From positions 1 to 30,130 of the forward strand of contig DAOTVO010000033.1 of assembly GCA_034436335.1 (NCBI GenBank): a stretch of DNA of 30,130 nucleotides. The letters are read 5' to 3'. The translations under genes were made by a program, and so were the position numbers. Shown here piece by piece: positions 15,075 to 20,762 of the stretch (position 1 is its first letter; every line of letters starts with the position of its first letter). Source of the stretch: UBA877 sp034436335 (GTDB lineage: Bacteria > Chloroflexota > Anaerolineae > Anaerolineales > Villigracilaceae). A model generated the notes under the pieces. It was not told the origin of the DNA. It made no database searches and saw only the letters and a program-made list of their open reading frames with translations.

Positions 15075-16186
15075 TACGCAAGCGGAAGCGTAAACATGAA
15101 CGTACTCCCCTGCCCCTCGCCGGGGCTTTGCGCCCAAATGCGCCCGCCGTGCGCCTCGACCAAATGCTTGCAGATGGTCAGCCCGATGCCGGACCCGCCG
15201 CCCGATTGCCGCGAACGGGATTTATCCACCCGATAAAAGCGGTCGAAGATGTGCGGCAAATGTTCGGGCGGGATGCCAATGCCGGTATCTGCCACGCGGA
15301 TGAGCATTTCGCGGCCGGCCGCCTCGGCAGACAGGACGACGCTCCCGCCCGCAGGAGTATATTGCAGGGCATTGCTCAGCAGGTTGGTCAACACCTGGAG
15401 CAGGCGGTCCGTGTCGCCGCGGACGGGCGGAAGCGCAGCGGGCAGGTCGAGGGTCAGGGAAACGCCCTTCGCCGCGTAAGGGGCAGCGAGACGCTTACGG
15501 GCCGTCTCGGCCAGTTCGGGCAGGGAGACAGGCGCCAGGTCCAGCGTGAACGCCCCCGATTCGACCCGCGAGAGTTCCTGCAAATCGTCCACAAGACGGT
15601 TCAGGCGCTCAGCCTCCGCCGCCACCTGTTCGAAGGTCTCCGGCGTGGCAGGCAGGACGCCGTCCACCAGCCCCTCCATCGAGCCTTTGATGGCCGTCAG
15701 CGGGGTGCGCAGTTCGTGAGCCACGTCGCCGATGAGACGGCGGCGCATGGCCTCCACCTGCTCCAGTTTTTCGGCCATGGTGTTGAAACTGCCCGCCAGT
15801 TGTCCGAGTTCGTCGCGCCCGCCCGCCGGGACGCGCTCGCCATAGTGTCCTTCGGCCATGCGCAGGCTGGCGCGGGTCATCGCCCGGATGGGCGCGGCCA
15901 GGCTGTGGCTGATGAACAGACTGACAAGCAAGGCGACGATGAACGCGGCCAGCGCCGCCCAGGCCAACGCCTCGAAGAACCCGGCGCGGAATTGGGCGAA
16001 CTTGGCGCCTTCCAGAGCGGCGGGGCCGCGGCTGCCCTGTCCCATCATCGGCCCCATCATCTGACCCATGTGCCGCCCGTACGCGCCCGGCAGGCTGAAC
16101 TGCGCCGCGAGCGTCAGGACGACCACACCCACCAGCAAGACGGTCAGGTAGGACAGAAAAAGTTTTGCGCCCAGATTGAGTTTCAT
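15074..16186 (-). CDS. Membrane sensor histidine kinase
   Basis: A 370-residue inner-membrane kinase of the OmpR-partner (BaeS-like) layout. TM1 at 9-31; a short outside loop at 32-68 containing GRHMGQMMGPMMGQG, unusually rich in Met and with a His; TM2 at about 70-94; HAMP at 94-146; dimerisation domain with DVAHELRTPLT, phosphorylated His157; ATPase domain with the N box NLLSNALQYTP, DTGIGIP, and SGGGSGIGLTICKHLVEAHGG. The Met-rich loop suggests sensing of a soft metal such as copper or silver, which is inference only. Its ATG overlaps the regulator stop by 4 nt (ATGA), so it is the second gene of the operon. Confidence 0.95.
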   Translation of the reverse strand: MKLNLGAKLFLSYLTVLLVGVVVLTLAAQFSLPGAYGRHMGQMMGPMMGQGSRGPAALEGAKFAQFRAGFFEALAWAALAAFIVALLVSLFISHSLAAPIRAMTRASLRMAEGHYGERVPAGGRDELGQLAGSFNTMAEKLEQVEAMRRRLIGDVAHELRTPLTAIKGSMEGLVDGVLPATPETFEQVAAEAERLNRLVDDLQELSRVESGAFTLDLAPVSLPELAETARKRLAAPYAAKGVSLTLDLPAALPPVRGDTDRLLQVLTNLLSNALQYTPAGGSVVLSAEAAGREMLIRVADTGIGIPPEHLPHIFDRFYRVDKSRSRQSGGGSGIGLTICKHLVEAHGGRIWAQSPGEGQGSTFMFTLPLA

Positions 16187-16863
16187 AGCGCTTCATCCTC
16201 GAAGCGATAGCCGACGCCGCGCACAGTAGCGATGACGTCCACGCCGAGTTTCTGGCGCACATGCCCCAGGTGGACATCTACGACGCGCGTGTCGCCGTAG
16301 TAATCGTAGCCCCAGACCTTTTCGATCAACTGCTCGCGGGTCAGGACACGGCCGCGGTTTTCGGCCAGCGCCGCCAGCAGGTCGAACTCGATGGCGGTCA
16401 GCGTGACCGGACTCCCGTCCACCGTGACCTGGCGCGCGTCGGCGTCTATCGTCACCCGGCGGAAGGCCAGCACGCCCCGGCCGGATCTGCCGCCTGCTCC
16501 CGCCTGGAGACGGCGCAGGGCGGCTTTGACGCGCGCCGTCAATTCGCGCGGGCTGAACGGCTTGGTAACGTAGTCATCCGCCCCGACCGAAAGGCCGACG
16601 ATTTTGTCCGTTTCCTCGGTGCGGGCGGTAAGCAAGATAACGTATACATTCGACTCGCGGCGCAGGCGGGAAAGCACCTCCAGCCCATCCAGGCCAGGGA
16701 GCATGATGTCGAGAACAATGATGTCGGGCCTGTAGGCTTTGGCCGCTTTAAGGGCAGCAGGGCCATCGGAGGCAGTGAACACCTCATAGCCTTCGGCCTT
16801 GAGATACGAGACAACCAGTTTGAGGATGCTGGGTTCATCGTCAACGACGAGAATTTTGGGCAT
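16183..16863 (-). CDS. OmpR/PhoB-type response regulator
   Basis: A 226-residue transcription factor: receiver domain with acidic pocket Asp8-Asp9, phosphorylated Asp52 (IIVLDIMLPG), Thr/Ser region LLTAR and Lys101 (TKPF), followed by a winged-helix DNA-binding domain (about 130-224, ending DVIATVRGVGYRF). ATG 16863 has GGAG 6 nt upstream (16870-16873); a longer in-frame TTG start at 16881 is unlikely. Proteins of this family bind direct repeats with 11-bp period; such repeats lie in its own promoter at 17004-17020 and in front of the secreted-protein gene, so autoregulation and control of that gene are likely. Confidence 0.96.
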   Translation of the reverse strand: MPKILVVDDEPSILKLVVSYLKAEGYEVFTASDGPAALKAAKAYRPDIIVLDIMLPGLDGLEVLSRLRRESNVYVILLTARTEETDKIVGLSVGADDYVTKPFSPRELTARVKAALRRLQAGAGGRSGRGVLAFRRVTIDADARQVTVDGSPVTLTAIEFDLLAALAENRGRVLTREQLIEKVWGYDYYGDTRVVDVHLGHVRQKLGVDVIATVRGVGYRFEDEAL

Positions 16864-16878
16864 GGCAGGCTCCGCTGG

Positions 16879-16897
16879 CAAACCTTGTGAAGGTTTG
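16879..16897. repeat. Perfect inverted repeat in the response-regulator leader
   Basis: CAAACCTT-gtg-AAGGTTTG, 8-bp arms with a 3-nt loop, lies between the predicted transcript start and the start codon at 16863. It could form a leader hairpin just before the ribosome site, or be a remnant of an intergenic palindrome. Confidence 0.6.
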
Positions 16898-16987
16898 GGT
16901 GCTACCTGAGATAGAGTCTTTTCAAAGCAATGGTTGGTTCTACAACCAGGATAGAAATGAATCTTCGTAAGGTTGGTGTTTTCTGCT

Positions 16988-17020
16988 ATTGTAACAAAAT
17001 CCGGTAAAGATTCTGTAAAG
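16988..17020 (-). promoter_or_regulatory. Promoter with CTTTAC direct repeats upstream of the response regulator
   Basis: On the reverse strand: CTTTAC (17015-17020), N5, CTTTAC (17004-17009), 10 nt, TACAAT (-10, 16988-16993). Same repeat, same 11-bp period and same distance to the -10 as at 14993-15025. Predicted start near 16981, giving a leader of about 120 nt. Confidence 0.78.
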
Positions 17021-17088
17021 GCTGCCGACGAAATGCGGGATAAACTCGACAGCGGCCAGTAACCTCAACCGGAACTGAAACAAAAACT

Positions 17089-17256
17089 GCAACTGCCTCC
17101 CCTGGTCTCGGAAATCATCTGCAGATGTCGCAGAGGACGCAGATGGGGAGAAAATCGGCGACATCGTACCCCCAGGGGAAGTCTGCGCAATCTGCGGATA
17201 AAGTTACCGTCTTTTGCTGCGATTAACCATCCCGGCCGCATTGGGTAGGCAGTTAC
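17089..17256. mobile_element. Miniature inverted-repeat element, copy 1 (168 bp)
   Basis: Terminal inverted repeats GCAACTGCCTCCCC and, reversed, GTAACTGCCTACCC (2 mismatches in 14). The element is flanked by an exact 8-bp duplication CAAAAACT at 17081-17088 and 17257-17264. Apart from a 27-nt segment and one base it aligns along its whole length with copy 2 at 27635-27774. It carries no plausible gene. GTAA ends plus an 8-bp duplication are features of the IS66 family, so an IS66-like transposase is the likely mobiliser (inference). It lies in a 450-base gap between the response-regulator and uvrB genes, directly at the uvrB terminator. Confidence 0.9.
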
Positions 17257-17257
17257 C

Positions 17258-17294
17258 AAAAACTTCCGAAGCCTGATTAGCCTCGAAAGTTTTT
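17258..17294 (-). terminator. Terminator of uvrB, bidirectional
   Basis: On the reverse strand AAACTTTCGAGGC, loop TAATCA, GGCTTCGGAAGTTT followed by TT forms a long stem closed partly by G-T pairs. It begins about 20 nt after the uvrB stop. The T-tract coincides with the target duplication of the adjacent mobile element. Confidence 0.8.
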
Positions 17295-17313
17295 CCTTCT
17301 TCCTTCTCTCCCG

Positions 17314-19353
17314 TTACTCCTCCCCTGCCAGCAACTTGATTCGCTCCCAGGGCTTGAGACTTTCGTCTTCGGCCAGAATGGCCTTGAGTTCGTACATCTC
17401 GTCGCGCAGGGCGGCGGCGCGCTCAAACTCCAGGTTCTTCGCCGCCTCCTTCATCTGTTTTTCCAGTTCGACGATGACCTTTTGCAATTCGGAGCGCGAG
17501 GAGACTTCACGGCGTTTGCCGGCTTTATACTCGCCGCGCACCTCGGCCACCGCGGCGGGGGTCATCTGGTCGGTCAGGTCGCGGATGGCTTTGTGAACGC
17601 TGACCGGCACGATACCATGCTCCTCGTTGTAACGAATCTGCTTGGCGCGGCGGCGGTTGGTCTCGTCAATGGCGCGCTTCATCGAGTCGGTCATCCGGTC
17701 GGCGTACATGATGACGCGCCCGTTGACGTGACGGGCAGCGCGGCCGATGGTCTGAATGAGCGCCGTGTCGGAGCGCAGGAAGCCCTCCTTGTCGGCGTCT
17801 AGAATCGCCACCAGCGAGACCTCCGGCAAGTCGAGGCCCTCGCGCAGGAGGTTAATGCCCACCACCACGTCGAAGACGCCCAGACGCAGGTCGCGCAGGA
17901 TGCCGACCCGTTCCAGCGTCTCCACTTCTGAGTGTAGATAGTGGACTTTGATGCCCAGTTCTTCGAGATACTGCGAGAGGTCTTCGGCCATGCGCTTGGT
18001 CAGCGTGGTGACCAGGACGCGCTCGCCGCGCTCGACCCGCGCCCGGATTTCGCCAACCAGATTGTCCACCTGCCCCTTCGTCGGGCGGACTTCCACTTCC
18101 GGGTCAACAAGGCCGGTGGGGCGGATAATCTGCTCGACGACTTGTTCGGCGCGCTCCATCTCGTAGGGGCCGGGCGTGGCCGACGTGTAGATGGTGTAGC
18201 CCATCACCCGCTCGAATTCGTGGAATTTGAGCGGACGGTTATCGAGCGCCGAAGGCAGGCGGAAGCCGTATTCGACCAGCGTCTCCTTGCGCGAGCGGTC
18301 GCCGTTGTACATGCCGCGAATCTGCGGCACGGTCATATGCGATTCGTCCAGCACGAGCAGGTACTCGCTGGGCATGAAGTCAATCAGCGTCCAGGGATGC
18401 GAGCCGGGGGCGCGGCGATCGAAATGACGCGAGTAGTTCTCGATGCCGGAGCAGTAGCCCACCTCGCGCAACATTTCCAGGTCATAGCGGGTGCGCTGCT
18501 CGAGGCGCTGGGCTTCGAGCAATTTGCCCTGCGACTTGAAGAAAGCCAGGCGCTCTTCGAGTTCGGCTTCGATGTCGGCCAGCGCAGCCTGCATTTTCTC
18601 GACATCGGTCAGGTAATGCTTGGCCGGGTAAATCTCCAAACTGTCCAACTCGCCGTAAATTTCGCCGGTCAGCGGGTCGAAGTCGGTGATGCGCTCAATT
18701 TCATCGCCGAAGAAGGTGATGCGGTAGCCATGACGGTCGGCGTGGGCGGGCATGATTTCGAGCGTGTCGCCGCGCACGCGGAAGACGCCGGCGCGCAGTT
18801 CCAGGTCGTTGCGCTGATACTGCGACTCGACCAGCCGCCGCAGGAGGGCGTTGCGCCGCTGCAAGCCGCCCACTTCCAGCCGCACCGTGCCTTTGGTAAA
18901 TTCCTCCGGATTGCCCAGACCATAGATGCACGAAACCGAGGCGACAATGATGACATCCTTGCGCGAGACGAGGGCAGTCGTCGCCGCCAGGCGCAGGCGC
19001 TCGATTTCTTCGTTGATCTCGGTCTCCTTTTCGATGTAGAGGTCATGGCGCGGCACATAGGCTTCTGGCTGGTAGTAATCATAATAGGAGACGAAATACT
19101 CCACCGCGTTGTTGGGGAAAAACTCGCGGAACTCGGCGTAGAGTTGGGCGGCGAGGGTCTTGTTGTGCGCCATGACCAGCGCCGGCATTTGCAATTCCTG
19201 AATGACGGAGGCGATGGTGAAGGTCTTGCCGGTGCCGGTCGCGCCGAGCAGGACCTGATGCCTGTTCCCGCGCCGGACGCCTTCAACCAGGCTGCGGATG
19301 GCTTCCGGCTGGTCGCCGGTGGGCCGGAAGGGGGCATTGAGTTGAAAGTTCAT
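17314..19353 (-). CDS. uvrB: Excinuclease ABC subunit B
   Basis: Damage-verifying DNA helicase-like subunit of UvrABC nucleotide excision repair. The 679-residue protein is full length: Walker A LLGATGTGKT (residues 35-44), the beta-hairpin YYDYYQPEAYVP that clamps one DNA strand, DESHMTVPQI, helicase motifs V and VI (GINLLREGLDLPE, QTIGRAARHVNG), and a C-terminal UVR domain (LEFERAAALRDEMYEL) that contacts UvrC. The ATG at 19353 has no Shine-Dalgarno; the preceding 30 nt are pyrimidine-rich (CTCTC runs), so initiation is unusual or the leader acts differently. A LexA-type box lies at 19384-19397. Lipoprotein genes and mfd lie upstream in the same direction. Confidence 0.99.
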   Translation of the reverse strand: MNFQLNAPFRPTGDQPEAIRSLVEGVRRGNRHQVLLGATGTGKTFTIASVIQELQMPALVMAHNKTLAAQLYAEFREFFPNNAVEYFVSYYDYYQPEAYVPRHDLYIEKETEINEEIERLRLAATTALVSRKDVIIVASVSCIYGLGNPEEFTKGTVRLEVGGLQRRNALLRRLVESQYQRNDLELRAGVFRVRGDTLEIMPAHADRHGYRITFFGDEIERITDFDPLTGEIYGELDSLEIYPAKHYLTDVEKMQAALADIEAELEERLAFFKSQGKLLEAQRLEQRTRYDLEMLREVGYCSGIENYSRHFDRRAPGSHPWTLIDFMPSEYLLVLDESHMTVPQIRGMYNGDRSRKETLVEYGFRLPSALDNRPLKFHEFERVMGYTIYTSATPGPYEMERAEQVVEQIIRPTGLVDPEVEVRPTKGQVDNLVGEIRARVERGERVLVTTLTKRMAEDLSQYLEELGIKVHYLHSEVETLERVGILRDLRLGVFDVVVGINLLREGLDLPEVSLVAILDADKEGFLRSDTALIQTIGRAARHVNGRVIMYADRMTDSMKRAIDETNRRRAKQIRYNEEHGIVPVSVHKAIRDLTDQMTPAAVAEVRGEYKAGKRREVSSRSELQKVIVELEKQMKEAAKNLEFERAAALRDEMYELKAILAEDESLKPWERIKLLAGEE

Positions 19354-19383
19354 GGGACAGAGAGGAGAGAAGAGAGAGAAAAG

Positions 19384-19397
19384 AGAACTGTAGTTCT
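19384..19397 (-). promoter_or_regulatory. Candidate LexA (SOS) box of uvrB
   Basis: AGAACTGTAGTTCT contains GAAC-N4-GTTC, the core of the SOS box known from Bacillus and relatives. It sits 31-44 nt before the uvrB ATG and abuts a TAAAAT -10 candidate (19398-19403, reverse strand), so a bound repressor would cover the transcript start. uvrB is a classic SOS gene. Confidence 0.72.
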
Positions 19398-19442
19398 ATT
19401 TTACCGTGAAAAAGAAAGGCTGACGGATTGATTGGAGAATGG

Positions 19443-19537
19443 TTTTTAACGCGAAAGAGGCGCAAGGAAGCGAACGGTGCGAAACTCACAACCTGTTCGC
19501 GAAACTCGCCCGATTGGCGTCATTTGCGTTTAAAAAA
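19443..19537. repeat. Decayed palindromic intergenic element
   Basis: TTTTTAACGCGAAagaGGCG on the left is mirrored by GGCGTcatTTGCGTTTAAAAA on the right, with CGAA/TTCG words between. Resembles the element at 9618-9690. It fills the gap between the lipoprotein gene and the uvrB promoter and could fold as a hairpin after the lipoprotein gene. Confidence 0.5.
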
Positions 19538-19562
19538 AGCCGCGCCAAACATCCGTTCCGTC

Positions 19563-20102
19563 CTACGGCTTGGGCGGGAAGGCGTCGGGCGGGGCGTACC
19601 AGTCGTGCGGCCAGATGTCGGTCACGCGCTCGCCCGAGCCGACCAAAACCGGGATGAGGGAGTGGTCGTCGCAGCCATACTGGAGGCCACACAGCACAGC
19701 CTGCGAATAGCCGCCCGCCATGCTCCCATCGACAGTATAGGCAACCACGTAATACTCGCCCGGCGGGACGAGAATCTCGAACTCGGATTGATTTTCCACG
19801 GTTTGCACGAGGTAATACACGTTCAGATTGTTGACATCGAAAGCCACTACCTGCAGAGGCGGAATGTAGTCGCTGGGGTAGATGAGCGTTCCGGCAATGA
19901 CGCCGTCCGGCGTGGAAGTGGCAGCCGGCAGAGGCGCAGGGGCAGAGGGAGGTAGCACGCCGGCGGTCGGCGAAGGAGACGGCCCGGAAGCAGGCAATTC
20001 GCCGGGAGGCGGAGAAGCCACCGGCGCGCTCGAAATATTGCAGGCCAGCGCAGTCAACGCTATAAAGCATAGCGCCAATGACAAGAAGAATTTCCGGTTC
20101 AT
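19563..20102 (-). CDS. Lipoprotein with C-terminal beta domain, paralogue 1
   Basis: A 179-residue exported lipoprotein. The signal peptide MNRKFFLSLALCFIALTALAC ends in a lipobox with the lipidated Cys at about residue 21. A Pro/Ser/Ala-rich stalk (about 25-63) leads to a domain (about 67-170) of the pattern GVIAGTLIYPSDYIPPLQVVAFD ... FEILVPPGEYYVVAYTVDG ... VTDIWPHDWY, suggestive of a transthyretin- or carboxypeptidase-regulatory-like beta fold. The same pattern occurs in the next upstream gene, so they arose by duplication. The ATG at 20102 is chosen because GGAGG stands 5 nt before it; a longer start at 20123 is rejected. Ligand and function unknown. Confidence 0.82.
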   Translation of the reverse strand: MNRKFFLSLALCFIALTALACNISSAPVASPPPGELPASGPSPSPTAGVLPPSAPAPLPAATSTPDGVIAGTLIYPSDYIPPLQVVAFDVNNLNVYYLVQTVENQSEFEILVPPGEYYVVAYTVDGSMAGGYSQAVLCGLQYGCDDHSLIPVLVGSGERVTDIWPHDWYAPPDAFPPKP

Positions 20103-20153
20103 GTCATCCTCCAAACTCTTCATGTGCCTATCGGATTGCAGTCTAACGCCGGG

Positions 20154-20729
20154 CTACGGCACGTCTGCCGGTTTGTCGCGATAGGCGCCGGCCCAGTCGG
20201 TGATATCGCAAATAGCCGTTTCGTTCTTCCTGACCTCGATGAGGGTCACACAGCCGCCGCGCGGGCCGTCGGATGAGTAGGCCACCACCTGGTAACGGCC
20301 GCTCGAAACATAGCCATCCATTGAGTAGGAAGCGGCGCCGGGCGCCGTAATCCAGTACCAATAATGATAGGGCGGATTCTGTTCATAGGCAACAACGGCA
20401 AAGCGGGGACTGCCGCCAAACGGGTAGCCAACGATAGCGCCGGCAATCGAGCCAAAACCGGGCTCCGGCGTGCTGGTAAAAAGGGGGATATTGGTAAAGA
20501 AAGGCGTATTGGCAGCGGCCAGGCTCATCGTCGGGAAGGGAGTAGCCATGAATGACTCTCCCTGCGTGGGGATTGCCAGCGGGGTCTCATTCTCGAGGGC
20601 TTCCAGCGTAGCCGCGACGCTGGTCGCCAGCAGGTCAGGCTGGCCCGCCGGTTGCCCCTGCCCGGCGCGCTGTAAATTACAAGCCGAGAGAATCAAAAGA
20701 CAGCACACAAAAAAGATGATTTTCTTCAT
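20154..20729 (-). CDS. Lipoprotein with C-terminal beta domain, paralogue 2
   Basis: A 191-residue exported lipoprotein: signal peptide MKKIIFFVCCLLILSAC with lipobox LSAC, a Gln/Gly- then Thr/Pro-rich linker to about residue 92, and a C-terminal domain with GSIAGAIVGYPFGGSPRFAVVAYE ... GYVSSGRYQVVAYSSDG ... ICDITDWAGAY that matches the order of motifs in the neighbouring lipoprotein (G-x-IAG, VVA-[YF], G-x-Y-x-VVAY, DI-x-x-W). GAGGAG is 7 nt before ATG 20729. A TATAAT on the reverse strand at 20750-20755, just past the mfd stop, may provide a separate promoter. Function unknown. Confidence 0.82.
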   Translation of the reverse strand: MKKIIFFVCCLLILSACNLQRAGQGQPAGQPDLLATSVAATLEALENETPLAIPTQGESFMATPFPTMSLAAANTPFFTNIPLFTSTPEPGFGSIAGAIVGYPFGGSPRFAVVAYEQNPPYHYWYWITAPGAASYSMDGYVSSGRYQVVAYSSDGPRGGCVTLIEVRKNETAICDITDWAGAYRDKPADVP

Positions 20730-20749
20730 CGCGCATCTCCTCACCCCCT

Positions 20750-20755
20750 ATTATA
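20750..20755 (-). promoter_or_regulatory. Candidate -10 for the lipoprotein pair
   Basis: Reverse strand TATAAT, about 20 nt before the start codon at 20729 and between it and the mfd stop. No convincing -35; it would lie inside the mfd 3' end. Confidence 0.4.
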
Positions 20756-20762
20756 AGACGCC

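Noticed and set aside
16931..16948. TGGTTG/CAACCA inverted repeat upstream of the response regulator
   Set aside because: Short arms inside the leader and not repeated elsewhere; the CTTTAC boxes explain regulation better.
17145..17254. Possible CRISPR-like repeats from CGCAGAT words in the mobile element
   Set aside because: The words are few, irregular and part of a palindromic element; no regular repeat-spacer pattern and no cas genes.
17941..19431. Long plus-strand open frame (496 codons) opposite uvrB
   Set aside because: It is antisense to a full-length, motif-complete uvrB; GC-rich third positions keep the opposite frame open. The translation has no recognisable domain.
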